Assembly: GCA_021186555.1 (NCBI GenBank)
Contig: JAJKFL010000012.1
Location: forward strand, 21,587,711 to 21,651,710
Origin: Reticulitermes speratus
Taxonomy: Eukaryota; Arthropoda; Insecta; Blattodea; Rhinotermitidae
Length of the DNA: 64,000 bases
Direction of reading: 5' to 3'
Below the pieces are notes generated by a model. That model worked only from the letters and a program-made list of their open reading frames with translations, was not told the origin of the DNA and did not search any database. Positions 1 through 11,805 of the stretch are shown one piece after another (positions within the stretch are counted from its first letter, which is position 1; the number at the start of each line of letters is the position of its first letter). The position numbers and the translations under genes were made by a program.

Positions 1-835
1 CGAAAGCAAAATTATGTTTTTCTAAATCACGAGACTCACAGCAGTGGCATGTTCACCTTAATACTGTCGTCAAAGTGAGGTAGGCTAGTTGCTTGGTTTT
101 ATCCTTCGACTAGCTTGACTTCCAACATAGAAACCTAGACTTGAAAACTAAGGAGTCAAATGGACGTAGTAATGTGAACTTTACAGGGTTCCGACAATAG
201 TGTGTTGCACTGGATAGTAAGCAGCTCTTTCTAACGGACTTGACATACTCGGCTCCCTCCCGTTTCATTACATCTGACGACGGAAACAGAAGTCTTTGAC
301 ATGTATGGTAATTATAAGTAAACTAAACACAACTGAAAAGCTCAAAACTAATCAAACTTATGACAATGTAATTCCCATTCCTATAGGAACCATAACAACT
401 TTGTTCCTATAAGAAGGGAATTCTCGTTTCCAGTCCTTAAGGACAAGGTATTGTGTTGCTTTTGACAAGCTTCCGAAACGTCCGCAGACCAGTTCAATAC
501 ACTGCACAGACATCGAACAGGAACAAGAGGATTATTTTAATAAGAATTTCGGTTTACTCGGCGGTCGGTACTCGGATTTCAGTTTTTAGCTTGTGACGCC
601 TTCAGGTTGGAGGAACACGTGACCTCGACCCTGAATGTGGCGGCAACATGTTCTCTGGACACATTCTCATTGACCCACAACCCGACATGTTTTCAGGAAC
701 CAGAAGACCACTGGTCTTAAAATTAGCTAGATACCAGTATATGAGTAGACGTGTCCCCTAACCACGCACTTCGGGTACGTTTTAACAAAGAAAAAAGTTT
801 CACGTACATCTTTGAGATCAACTCACAACACTCAG
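1..835. other. Unassigned flank
   Basis: I see no exon, repeat head or transposon motif here. If the acyltransferase gene described at 4071-9645 is intact, this is part of a long upstream intron or of intergenic DNA. Confidence 0.4.
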
Positions 836-1000
836 TCCAACAAAATGCACTATATTGTTCCCAGATATTGTATATTACAATATTACGTTGAACACTGCTA
901 CATGTTTCGATCCATTATGGGATCATCATCAGGGAATCACATTAAAGCAACACTGCATAAGGGATCGGAACAAGTAAGAGTGTTCAACGTGATATTGTAA
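836..1000 (-). mobile_element. Penelope-like (PLE-type) fragment with hammerhead ribozyme
   Basis: The arms 875-896 and 979-1000 are inverted repeats of 22 bp with one mismatch, and they enclose a hammerhead core on the - strand. The outer end carries CCAACAAAATGCAC at about 838-851, the motif shared by the palindromic elements at 47 and 51 kb. No protein is encoded. I infer a solo terminal fragment of a non-autonomous Penelope-like element. Confidence 0.6.
897..932 (-). ncRNA. Hammerhead ribozyme, minimal helix III
   Basis: On the - strand CTGATGA (932-926) is followed by a 5-bp helix II (GATCC/GGATC, 6-nt loop), then GAAAC (908-904) and ATGTA. The C-AT-G forms a one- or two-pair helix III and GTA (901-899) is the cleavage triplet. 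All invariant core bases are present. Helix I is not obvious next to the core and may involve the 22-bp arms. The short helix III is the form known from Penelope-like elements. Confidence 0.7.
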
Positions 1001-2948
1001 TTTAAATGTCTGGAAAAATATACGCGCATTTTGTTTGACTTATTGTTGTGAGTTTATCATCGACAATGCACGGAATGAACAATAAAAATCTCTGAGATTT
1101 TCTGTGGTCTGTGTTCAGCTGCAGCCGTTCCTGGGTGCTAGACTTAGCAAGTAAAGACAACTGTTCCTGTCACGCAAAGAATGCTGCCCTTTATGACAAA
1201 CTGTCTTGAATACAAATTCCTTATAACCCAAGATTAATGACAATTCATATTTTGCTTTCTTTTCTAGAATAAAATTGGTATTAGAAGCAGCCATAATATT
1301 TTGGTTTGCGTCTTAGAGCGACGTTAGTCTTATGGATCGCCCCAGTGTGCTGAGTTCCTTCTTACAGAGACGTTAGTATTACAGGCCGCCAAAGTTACGT
1401 TAACCAATGGGACAAGAAAGTTCAGACGTCCTGTTGAAGTGCCACACGCGACGCAACCTCCTCTTGCTATGATGCCGCACGGAGAGTCCCAAAACACACA
1501 ATCCCATCTCTGATCGCAATCAGAAGCAATGTTACGCTGTTCACCTGCATCCCCGCCGCATACCTGCGGCACTCATGTGTTCGTAACAGGAAGTGCAGCG
1601 TAAACATTTCTTTATTTTCTCGCTTTGTATTGTTTTGAGATGCAAGGCCTAGCCACAGTTGACTTAGTGCGTGGCAACAGGAAATGACTTTGCACCTTGT
1701 TTGTTGGTTTAGCATTTGTGCAGAGTGTGTACATGCCAGGCAAGGCGACTATGAAAAACCCTAAATCAGCACATTCCATGTTCCCTCATTTTTTATATTC
1801 GTCATCAACTAGTGCACTAAATATTAACAGGGAAAAACCAGAGCAGTCATCCCCAAAATTCCAACTGGCCATATACCGCTCGGGGCCCCTTCTCCCAAAA
1901 TCCCCAGGGAAGCAAATGCTACCAAAGTAGAGGCGCGGTCAGGGTGGAAAAACAATAAAATACGGCAGGGGAAACGGGTCGCTATCTCGCACCCGCAAAC
2001 CCCACCGTTACAGCTAGTCATGCTGTGTGAAGTTGCGATGGCACTGAAAGAAACTGATCTCATTGTCATCAAAACAGATCAATATGGTGACGATTGCTGT
2101 TCTGTGTGTTCTGATTTCGTGTAATTGGTTACATGTCTGCTGGTTTTTCAGAGGGATATGCTGACTTTATCACGACGGTAGTTACAGACGGTATACGTAT
2201 AGGCCTAGTACACTGACTACACAGCGCCATGTCCCAGAAAAAAAGACTTCTATAGCCACCTAGGATAGACAGTGGGCTATATGGGACATACACGTGCGCG
2301 ATCACACACACACACCGCCTGCATCTGACTATAAGGCTTTTCTTTCTTTTGTAAAATCCCATACACATGGAGAAACATTTTGACTTCATTGATATTTATG
2401 TGCCTTTTGTAGATTTTTCAACATTTTAGACTTAAATTTCTGTCGAAACGTAACATGTTTGTAAAAAGAAGCATTGTTCAATAGAAGTTATATTTTGTCG
2501 GCAATATAAGACAAACTTTTTACTGATATTAGAGAGCGGCAGAGTACAGTTTATGAGCTGCATAAATCAGTGCGATATTCTCACGTTGTGAAAACCTGTG
2601 GAGGTTAAACAGACTGAGAACTGAATGCAGTGACTGGCTTTGGTGTAACGGTAACATAACTCTGAGTTCCATAGTAAGAAAGAAGAATTTCATGTAGAAA
2701 TGAATGTGGATTTCTAAGGAAACCGGTGTACCAGGCAGTTACTTCCTTGTTTGGTAATTAGTTTGGTTGTACTTCTAGTGGCATAAGGAGGGACGACGTT
2801 GACTGGGTTTATGTGGCTCAAATAGCCCAGTGGTACTGAAGATACTGAACCTTTGGAATCCATAAAATGCGGTACCTCATTGATTCAGCAAATGTGATGT
2901 CTCAGTAAGAACTTTTCTCCATGGCGATCGTTAGTTGGTTAACTGGTT
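1001..2948. other. Unassigned sequence
   Basis: The short ORFs on both strands here lack recognisable domains and splice context. A short CA run lies near 2305. Nothing else is recognised. Confidence 0.4.
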
Positions 2949-3234
2949 AGACAGTTAATTTTTTTTCCTATGGCTCGACAGCCCCTTGGGGGGCTAGGCC
3001 GCTTCATTTTTCAAGGCTTCACGATCACACTCAATTAGACACACCACACTCGGTAGGACTCCTCTGGACGAGGGACCAGCTCGTCGCAGAGACCTCTACC
3101 TGACAACACACAACACTCACAACAGACAGATATCCATGCCCCCGGTGGGATTCGAACCCACAATCCTAGTAAGCGAGCGAACGCAGACCCACGCCTTAGA
3201 CCGCACGGCCACTGGGGTCGGCCAGACAGTTAAT
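2949..3234 (-). mobile_element. tRNA-derived SINE, family B, with 11-bp TSD
   Basis: A complete insertion at 2960-3223. The target-site duplication AGACAGTTAAT is exact at 2949-2959 and 3224-3234. A T-run at the left is the tail of a - strand element. The right end holds a tRNA-like head with a B-box (GGTTCGAATCC on the - strand) and an A-box-like stretch (GGCCGTGCGGTC). It would be transcribed by RNA polymerase III and mobilised by a LINE. A second copy lies at 42253-42507. Confidence 0.85.
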
Positions 3235-3419
3235 ACAAAGGTCAAACGCATTTAATACTTTGTTTTTTTTTTACCTTAGTTTGTTAATTTACTACACCAT
3301 CTTCATCACCAACATAACCAATACCACCATTACGATGTCGGAATAATTATACTGCATCACTCCCATTCGACAGAGGTAGAACCTACACTTTTCGCTGCGC
3401 TCATTTAAGCAAGATTTTA

Positions 3420-3650
3420 TGAAGTGGCTTTGGGAAGTAGATGTATAGACCATTGCATTCCTAACTGGCCACTGGATACAGATACGTCGTTATCTGCACG
3501 GCCCGGTTCCTTTTCCTCCAGGGAGGATGTCCTTTACCTCCACTGATGAGGAGGATGAGTTAGCTCCAGAGCCGGCCTGGACACTTTGGAGGAGAAAGAA
3601 ATATTCTTCTCGCTGCTGGGACTCAAATCACAATGCTCTTGCGTTAAGAC
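3420..3650 (-). mobile_element. SINE family C, degenerate
   Basis: This carries order-conserved pieces of family C on the - strand: a degenerate plant-like 'agctcc...ggccgg' body, a 'ctttggaggagaaag' block and a decayed tRNA-like end. No target-site duplication is visible. Boundaries are approximate. Confidence 0.5.
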
Positions 3651-3664
3651 CACACCTACTTTGT

Positions 3665-3940
3665 TATAGTCTAATACATTGCTTAATACTTATCTTAGCT
3701 TGACAGTCAGTTTTTTGTGGGTCTAATAACTTAATGTTTGTCTTAGTTTAACAGTTAGTTCTTTATAGGCCTAGTAAATTTGTTTTAATTTGACAGTCAG
3801 TTTGTTATAGGCTAATATGTTACTTAATGTTTGTCTTAGTTTGACAAATTTTTATAATTCTAATATATTGCTTAATATTTGTCGTATTTTGACAGTCACT
3901 TTTTATAGGCCTAATAACTTACTTAATGTTTGTCTTAATT
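3665..3940. repeat. Degenerate tandem repeat, unit about 45-55 bp
   Basis: About five or six diverged units share 'cttaatgtttgtcttagtttgacagt' like segments followed by 'ttataggc'. Unit length varies, so this is an old array. It ends about 130 bp before the first recognised acyltransferase exon. Confidence 0.6.
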
Positions 3941-4070
3941 GGAGGGTTTTCTTCATTGCTTGCGTCTTTTTGGCTGATCCTGTGAGTTCAGTGTTTTGGG
4001 ACTTCGCGTGACAGACGGTCTGCTCATTATTCAGTTCATAGACGTTGCAGTTACGATGTTATATTCGCAG

Positions 4071-4213
4071 GCCCGGTGGATGTGTTCCTGTCCTGGAAAG
4101 TGTTTGTGCCTCTGAGCCGCCTGACCTACTGCGCATACCTCTGCCAGTATGTAGTTCTCCTGATCAACATCGGCAGCAGCAGGGTGCCTGTTTATCTTAG
4201 TGGTTACACTGTC
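4071..4213 (+). CDS. NRF-6-like exon, third from last
   Basis: The acceptor AG is at 4069-4070 and the donor is gtgagt at 4214-4219. The exon opens with two bases completing a codon (phase 1 intron before it) and ends on a codon boundary. It encodes PVDVFLSWKVFVPLSRLTY followed by CAYLCQYVVLL and a short loop ending SGYTV. This is part of the acyltransferase-3 domain. Confidence 0.85.
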
Positions 4214-7200
4214 GTGAGTATCCAGTGGCACCGTCACTGTAATGGCTGTAATGGCTACACTAACCAGTTACCGAAAAACGCGCGTCCACACAATGCAGAA
4301 TAGGGTTTGGCCAATAGGTATACCAATTTCAGTTAAATTATTAGTGATAAGTGTACGGGTAAATGAATTAAATTTTGTGCATTGTAGAAAGTAGAATCCA
4401 AACAATGAAATACTCTAATTTGTATTCAAACGAAACTGTCCGTAAATGTACAGCCCATATCAGATTTTAACCACGTCCATCAAGAGGATTAGGAAAGAAA
4501 CTTGCGGACAGAAACAATAACTGCTTTGTAAACTAATCTCAATTACAGCCTCAAATATTTCATTTTATACTTCATAATTGTCACCTCAGGGAGTTTTATA
4601 TGCAGTGGTAAATTGGTTATAAGTGTATCTGTAATAGTTGTCAGAATTTGTAGCCACGCCTATTTTTAGCACACACAGACACCGTTATTATAAAATAAGT
4701 TACATTTTTCCTTTGCAGCTTATAAGGTGTATAGGGAATGGATGTATAGCTCCCCGCTTCTAATCATGGCATTAGATGGACTAAATTTCTAGCTTCACGC
4801 TCCTACCGTCTTAATCCGGAGAAATATCCCGCGGTAGCCTCTTCATAGAAGACTGGGTGTGTCCTAAAGCCAGTCTGGGCTTTCGGGAGAAGCGAAAAAA
4901 TTGTCCCTGTCAGAAATCGAAATGCGATTCCTCCATCGCAGAGCCCGTAGCTCAGTCACTATACCGACTGAGTCCTATTAGAGCCTGCAGTTATTTCAGC
5001 ACCAATCTGAACATAATGCAATCACACTGAAAATAGAAGCAGCACATTCCTCCGAAATGGCGAAAAAAAATTGATTCTCCTACACGGTGTAATACTTAAA
5101 AAAAACTATTATTTGAGCAACACTTGCCTTGACAGTCTGAAAAGCTATACCGTACCTACAACACAAGAAAATTGTGCGGTCGGTTACATAACTCACACGA
5201 AAATTGTACGGTCGGTTACATAACTCACACTAAAATTGTACGGTCGGTTACATAACTCACACGAAAATTGTACGGTCGGTTACATAACTCACACGAAAAT
5301 TGTACGGTCGGTTACATAACTCACACGAAAATTGTACGGTCGGTTACATAACTCACACGAAAATTGTACGGTCGGTTACATAACTCACACGAAAATTGTA
5401 CGGTCGGTTACATAACTCACACGAAAATTGTACAGTCGGTTACATAACTCACACGAAAATTGTAAGATCGGTTACATAACTCACACGAAAATGTTACGGT
5501 CGGTTACATAACTCACACGAAAATTGTACGGTCGGTTACATAACTCACACGAAAATTGTACGGTCGGTTACATAACTCACAAGAATTCTTCAGAGATTAA
5601 ATTATGAGAGATATATTAAATGTGAAACATGTGGTTCAGAAGTCTAAGCATTCAGTAACATAATGGAGATGCAATGACTGCAGAATGCAAAATAGCACAT
5701 CTTTGAACGCAGCTTTACTTTACCTAACCCGCTGGAAAAATTGGATCCTGTTGGATATTTATCCTTTCCAAGTGAAAATATAATCCTGTCTCAGCACTGG
5801 TTGCTCCTAACTGGCAACAAAGCCTGATTTCCGTTAATTCTAATAAGCGTGTAGATATGCGTGTTTTGTTTTCTTGAAGCCTGTGCGTCAGAAATCGACA
5901 AAGTAATCACATTGCCCTCCTGTCAGGCAACTCCTTTGCACTAATGTGCGCGCAGACTTTGTGATGCCAATGAGTTACTAACCGTTTAAACAGTAGTCTC
6001 TATCCGTACCGTCTGATGCCGAGGTTAAAAACGAGTGAAAGTACATTTCCACCTTCATGGCATGTTCAGAGATAATTTGCTGTAATATTCTAAAGCCCTG
6101 CATTTTCCCGACAGCCTATGCTTATGATTGTTCTGTATAATTATCGGAACCAACAACGATTGCTTTCCTAAATAGCATTAACGGATTGGTTTGTATAACA
6201 GAGCCGGGCTTTGTTCTCTGTGATTTAGAAACAGGCGTTTTATATAATGTATTACTGAGATTAATTTCAGGGTTCTAAGTTAATTGAATGTTATTTTGAG
6301 TCCGCGCCTGAATTAGATCAGTCCAGTGATAAGAACATTAAAATAATAACAAAATAAATGGCAAAGTCGTCTTTAGAACTTAAGTCTTACATCTAAGAAA
6401 GAAATTCAAATTCCCCTATTCTTAAGGAAACGGAAAGTTTATTATCGTCTTCACAGGACTGAGAATAAAGATTAAAAATCATGTATCATTTCCCACAAGA
6501 AAATGACTTCACTGACGAGAACTGCAGCAACGAGCTTTTGTGCGCAGCTAACAGATGGCACCAGCACACGGAGGTTCAACACGGCTAACAGCAATCACTG
6601 GACGCCATTCTAAGTCGGTTCCATCCACTTCCATTGTAAAGAAATCAACCTGATATTATCCTGTTATCCCTTTATGCTGTAAAGTGCAAGTCTATCAAAG
6701 GATCTCCCCCAACAAAATCCCGTATAAATGCATTAGTTCCCTATCCTGACCACATGATTACTACTGTCACCTCTTGCACTCTTCTTGTACTCAAGTATTT
6801 CCTGTGCAGTCTGCTACACACCTGCGTTTTGGTGATCCAACAATGTAACAGACCGTGTTGCACATACACGAACTGACATTCTTGTTGTTTTGTACATCCT
6901 GATCACCTGCGGCGCATGACAATCTTTACAAACCTTACATTTTAGGCGATCGTCTTTTCTCACTTTTGCCGACTGTTGTGATGTCGTCTAAGGGAACTGT
7001 TTATTCGATGACAGTCACCACGTGGGGCGAGCATTGTTGTTTGACTTAAGAGACTGCGACAATAGGACACATGTCTGGAATTATTTAGCGTACGTGGAGT
7101 TATCGGATTCAAAGGGCTCAGCTGTGCAGTAACAGTACAGTGTATTTGCAGTAACGTCCTCAGCATTTGATCAACGTTACGACACTGTGATATTGAAACA

Positions 7201-9645
7201 CAGCAAATCTAACAAATAAATGTGTCCCTAGAAGTACAACGTTGCATACAATGACGAAACTTTTCTGGCTTCATTTGAGGCGTAGAACACGGACCTGATA
7301 TTATTGCTTGCACACTTAACTAAGAACTACTGTACACAGAGTGCGTCTGAAATGCTTGGACAAAATCAAAAGCGAGTTTCTCACATCAAAGTAACGAAAA
7401 AATTCACATGAACACATATGAGAAAATGCGTGGTTTCTGAGTTTAATTGAAAAATTAAATTCAAAGATTAATATTTGAAATATGTAATGTTTTACTTGCA
7501 ACCGAAATAACACATTTACAGTACATATTCCCAGTTTAATAACTACTGATTTCTTATTGTGTATCAAGTCACAATTCACAACAGATGCTCAAAATTCCCT
7601 CCAACTAAATCAAGGCACGTTTGGGCAGTTCCGCTCATGGAATGTGGCACAATTTCAAAAGTGCAGGGGTAGTTCCGAATAGTTTGACAGACACAAAAGT
7701 GCGTTGGTGAAGTGTCTCTTCATATTCAATTGGTGCTGAATAAACTGAGTTCTTTATGTGTCGGCACACATATAAATCTAACGGACTAAGTTCAACACGT
7801 TTTTGGGCTGTAAGTGAAAATTGTTCGCGGAAATATATTGATATGAAACGTTTTCCTTGTTTTTGTGAGGGGCTCTTTCCTGAAGTTTGTCCAAGCATTA
7901 ACATAACCATGTACATAGGGTCATCTTATATTTTATCAACACTTTGTATGTCATTAACATAATTTAATGCTCTCTTTGCAGATACATGAATTCGCCGGAA
8001 ACCTGCTCTTTATTCTGGTGCTGTCAGCTGCTATCAGCCTCGCCTTTGAGATGCCCTTCATGAATCTGGAAAGGATCCTGATAAAGAGGCAACCTCACGG
8101 TAAGAGAGCGTGCAGTCAATGACAACTTTGGCGCAATTAATTCCTGAACACATTTTCCTCCGAAACATCCAGCATTAACCAAGTGTTCATCTATGTAAAT
8201 AACTCTACGGATATATGTCCTTTTTTGAGAAGCTAACAGTTCCTCAACTAGTCAAAACATCTTCTGCACTCTATCGCAACCTAAGGTTCATTTTCACGTA
8301 CAAAAGAGCCCGCCACCGGCCCCAGTCCTAAGCCTGACAAATCCCGTCCACGCCCTCCCACCGTACGTCTTCAGTATTCCCTGTAATGTCCCCCACACAG
8401 ACCTAGGTAGTCAAATCCTTGTCCTTCCTTCAGCATTTCCAACCAAAACTATACATGCAATATCAAACCGTTCAAGAAATAATTATTGAAGCTAAAGGTT
8501 CACATCCACAAATTTGACCCTGAGATAATTCGGTTCGTGTTCCAATCCATTGCTTAAGTTACATTTTAACATGATTCTCACATGCATGATTTTATTTCCC
8601 AAATTTCATTTCATTGGGTTTTGGGAAGGAAAACTGTGTTGTTCTTTCTTCTGATGTGCATTACGATTGCGAGGTATCTGATTATCTTACTATCACCAAG
8701 TCTTCTTTCTTTTTCTTTATCGTGTCCGGACCATTGAATTAAAGATTTTTTGCCCAGTATTGGGCTACGTAATATCCTTTTTTATTTGCAAGCCATAAAT
8801 CCTCGAGGGTGCAATTCTGGAGGCAGTCCTTGCATGACAGGAGATGTCCCATATCTTGTACCTCTCCACAGCCACAATACAGGTCGTCAGAGTTTGTTTT
8901 GCCCCATTTCACCATATTTGTTTTTTCACCATATTTTTCACCAAGTGAACAGGCCTACGAACCAAGGTCTCTCCTTACTCAGTTCTTTGTCAGTTCATGT
9001 CTCGCGGTCTGTGCTCTCTCTTCAGCACACTTTCATAGCCTGTTATTGCAGATGTGTTCGTCTTTTAGAGATTAATATTTGTACTCATACCAAATACAGA
9101 ACAAGGTAAAAAAGTTTTTATTCTGCTTTAAGAAACGTAAAGTTGTCATTTGAGATTTGAATTTCTCTCAGCAGCAAATGTGAAGACTACGGTATTATAC
9201 AATGTGACGGCGTGAAAAATGTAGGATACTACTAAAAGTTTCGAGGAACACGATAACACCATCCCTCTGAAAAGAGGGACTCCTGTTTACAAAGTACGTA
9301 AAGTCACGTCCCAAAGGCAGTTATCCTCATAGTTATTGCCGTGAGAACTTCAGATCTGGCAATTAATTATATTGTTTTATTTCCTATTTGGTCACGGGAC
9401 GTACAAGAAGCAAGTTGTTAAAGTAAAGCTGTCGTCACATGCACAATGTCCGAATTTCAGGTACGGCTCATACGGCCAAAGCAGAAGGCACCGACCCAGC
9501 TGCAGTGACTGTATCTCAGCCCAGCAGTTTCCTTGACACCGGTGTTCCTCAGGAAGGAAAAGGCAGTGTGAACAATGTAAACGTCATATCGGAGAAAGTT
9601 CAGTCGAAGAGCTACGAAAACATGGCTTTCGAAATGTCTCAGTGA
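4071..9645 (+). CDS. NRF-6-like acyltransferase 3 family membrane protein, last three exons
   Basis: Three exons, 4071-4213, 7982-8099 and 9461-9645, splice in consistent phase and give about 148 residues ending in TGA at 9643-9645. The family is the nose-resistant-to-fluoxetine group: a multi-pass membrane protein with an NRF domain followed by an acyltransferase-3 domain. Evidence for this is the exon-1 segment FLSWKVFVPLSRLTYCAYL, a family hallmark, and the last membrane helix in exon 2 (FAGNLLFILVLSAAISLAF) followed by FEMPFMNLER. The final 61 residues are a hydrophilic, presumably cytosolic tail. The N-terminal part and promoter lie upstream of the window; no earlier exon was found in 1-4070. 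In C. elegans nrf-6 works in lipid and drug uptake; insect substrates are largely unknown. Which paralogue this is cannot be told from the C-terminus. Confidence 0.85.
4730..4978 (-). mobile_element. SINE family C, decayed copy in an intron
   Basis: The right end reads, on the - strand, as a tRNA-like head (AGTCGGTATAGTGACTGAGC, then TACGGGCTC). The body keeps the 'tttcgggagaagcgaaaaaat' block and the 'gatgtatagctcc' tail of family C. It is antisense within the acyltransferase intron. No target-site duplication was found. Confidence 0.6.
5167..5580. repeat. 32-bp minisatellite, about 13 copies
   Basis: Thirteen near-identical units start GAAAATTGTACGGTCGGTTA and end CATAACTCACAC. Variation is limited to a few single-base changes (for example at 5176, 5434, 5464-5466 and 5493-5495). 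The array lies inside the 3.8-kb intron of the NRF-6-like gene. Its near identity suggests recent expansion or homogenisation. Confidence 0.95.
5581..7981. other. Intron sequence without recognised elements
   Basis: This is the remaining intron of the NRF-6-like gene. I see no further exon of the family and no complete repeat. It ends in a pyrimidine-rich stretch and the acceptor AG at 7980-7981. Confidence 0.5.
7982..8099 (+). CDS. NRF-6-like exon, penultimate
   Basis: The exon begins in phase 0 with IHEFAGNLLFILVLSAAIS, the last predicted membrane helix, and continues LAFEMPFMNLERILIKRQPH. It ends one base into a Gly codon before the donor gtaaga at 8100-8105. The HE...G...LS...FE.P...LE pattern is typical of the C-terminal end of this family. 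Confidence 0.88.
8220..8400 (-). mobile_element. LINE 3' fragment, heavily decayed
   Basis: The order 'gaagctaac...', 'aaggttcat', 'gagcccgccac' and 'cctgacaaatcccgtccacgcc' matches the 3' end of the LINE family seen better at 25480-25760 and 58180-58620. There the - strand encodes the C-terminal 'LAQDRDRWRA...MNLRVP' type of tail. It lies in the last intron of the acyltransferase gene. Confidence 0.45.
8400..9460. other. Last intron of the NRF-6-like gene, remainder
   Basis: No further exon is seen. A 119-codon open frame at 8750-9109 lacks family features and is not called. The intron ends in aatttcag at 9453-9460. Confidence 0.5.
9461..9645 (+). CDS. NRF-6-like terminal exon
   Basis: The exon starts with two bases completing the Gly codon, which matches the previous exon's phase. 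It encodes a Ser/Val/Asn-rich hydrophilic tail that ends KSYENMAFEMSQ and a TGA at 9643-9645. The tail shows no domain. The phase match across both introns makes this assignment firm. Confidence 0.82.
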
Positions 9646-10290
9646 GGATGTTACATCCTGCAACTTCTGTCGTTGTTCTTCCTATGACTGGATAAATGTG
9701 CGAAGTTCCACCAGTCAGGACGCTTCGTGTACATTCCAAGAGCTTGTAATAAACATGCCGTTATATCGGTTGTATTTGACAAGCAGTTCCATCGTAATGC
9801 AAATTTTGAATGTTATATTACTATCTATAGTAATGGGCTTTATATTTCTATATAGTTTCGAGTTGTGCTTTCGTGATTTCCTTTCATTAGAATTCTTGAA
9901 AAAGGAGTAAAGCCATAAAATGTTTTAAGTAGAAAAACTATGAATTTTAAAGCCAAGATTTTGGTGTTAGGCCTACTTGTCGGCGGCGGAATGTAACACA
10001 TTCACTTTTAACCATTTTCGGCGCTTCTTTAAAACATTCAGAAGTGCTGAAGACTAACTTCCGCCGTGGATGTATTCCAACCAACTATTATACAAATTCA
10101 ATTGAGTTATTCACAAGGGAATAATGTGCCAAATATCGAATTGTACAAATTATACTTAGATGAAAAAGATGTGTTTTTTATGTTTCTTACCTAATAAAAC
10201 ATTTTGAGGAAAGAAGTGTGAGAACATAATTCAACAGCAAAACTTAAAAGTGTGACTTCACAATTATATTGTAGATTCTAAAGAAATAAA
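9646..10290 (+). promoter_or_regulatory. 3' UTR with candidate polyadenylation signals
   Basis: AATAAA hexamers follow the stop codon at 9748-9753, 10193-10198 and 10285-10290. The first lies 103 nt after the stop. Which one is used cannot be decided from sequence alone. Confidence 0.5.
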
Positions 10291-11482
10291 CTACCTTTAC
10301 ATTACAGTATTGCAGTGTTTGTCATTACCTTATCGATGGTCGGTTATTACGTTTACATAGTCAACTCTTTCTTCTGCCACATCTCGTATTCACAAGGAAC
10401 AGAGTCTGTCAGAGTTATGCGGAACGGAATGGCGAGATGTTATCATAAAAGTACGTGATCCTTTATGGAAAGCTTTTGTTGTTTGCTTCCGAGTTTTACC
10501 AACATAGGCATGTATCGATAAATTTTATTTAAAATTCTAAATCTAAAATTTCACAAAAAATTTTCTGGTGGAAATCGCGCTTTTGAATGCAGGCGTATGG
10601 CTAGGCAGAAAAAACGTGACAATGCTGTTTTGCTTTTCGCAACTGTTTTGCGAAGGCACATATCAAGCTTGTTACGTAGTGGCAATCTAAATATAACAAT
10701 TGATGAGACAAAAAGAGTGGTTCAAGGATCGTCTCCAGTTCTTCTACCATGAGGTTTTGGAATTACCAGTGTTAAGCCTTCGCCTTCTATAGCCAAAGGG
10801 TCAGTTGATTATTTGGTTAAGACACAAAAAATATCACTTGTCACAGTAATTGTAAAATACATAATTTATTGTAGATTTATCATCCACAACAAACTGCCGT
10901 TAAATAAAGAGAAATAAAAGACTAGAGTTTGGAGTTCGGTATATTTTTTCACGCTTCCGTACATCTGGCACTGAGATTTCCACAGCTAGGCTAACACCGC
11001 CCTGTAATTCAATATCACGTACAAGTGCGACTGCTTCTGCTGGTGGTATCAAATGCGATCCCAGCTTTCCGTGCCTTCTGCGCCTCATTACAAGGTTCGC
11101 GTGCCGTGTAATGCTCACAGCAGGCAGCCTCATTCCTTTCATTCCGCACGTGAATTATGAGTCGGCAGACACCAACCCCTCTCAGTTGTCGCGGGCTAAT
11201 TATTAAATTACAACAAGACGACAAACACAGACTTACTGACGACAGCCGTCTGAACGTACATCCGTCAGGACAAGCGCAACTACCTTAGCTGACACAGCTC
11301 GTACCGCCACTTACGCCGGAGAATAATACGAGTATTTCGCTGCTCTCATAGAGGCACTGCAAGTTCAACTCCGCCTTGATTTGTTCACCCTAGTAGTATT
11401 TACCGAGGAATACAAATCATTATCCTTTTCACTACGCAATTTCCTTTAGCCTACTGTCACTTTTTGCCATTTTTCTCCCGCT
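10291..11482. other. Unassigned sequence
   Basis: I see nothing I can name in this stretch; the short open frames lack domains. Confidence 0.4.
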
Positions 11483-11805
11483 ATGTTCTTCCCTTGGTGG
11501 GCCGGGATAGCGTAGTCGCAATAGCGACTCGCCACGAGCTGGACGGTCCGGGGATCGAATCCTGGTGGGGGCGTGATTTTCAGTACCCGTCCAGACCCGC
11601 CCTGGGGCCTACCCAGCCTCCTGTACAATGGGTACAGGGTCATTCCCGGGGGTAAAGCGGCAGGGGCGTGGCCCACGTTGACCACCCACCCCCATCTAGC
11701 GCCGAGGTTAAAGAAAGAGTAGAGCTATACCTCTACTCCCCTTCTGGGCCTTCATGGCCTGTTCTAGGGTGAACATTACCATTATCATTACCATGTTCTT
11801 CCCTT
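11483..11805 (+). mobile_element. SINE family C, complete, 13-bp TSD
   Basis: The element spans 11496-11792, flanked by exact repeats ATGTTCTTCCCTT (11483-11495 and 11793-11805). The head is tRNA-like (GATAGCGTAGTCGCAATAGC, B-box-like GGATCGAATCC). The body is GC-rich and the tail ends in ATTACC/ATTATC repeats rather than poly-A. It is very similar to the copy at 36271-36547. Confidence 0.88.

Noticed and set aside
3140-3223. tRNA gene-like A- and B-boxes
   Set aside because: There is no full cloverleaf or acceptor stem, and the sequence is the head of a SINE with target duplications.
5167-5580. CRISPR-like regular repeats
   Set aside because: Units are directly contiguous without unique spacers, and the context is eukaryotic; it is a minisatellite.
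8750-9109. 119-codon open frame, + strand
   Set aside because: Lies in the last intron of the acyltransferase gene and shows no domain; it may derive from an old antisense repeat.
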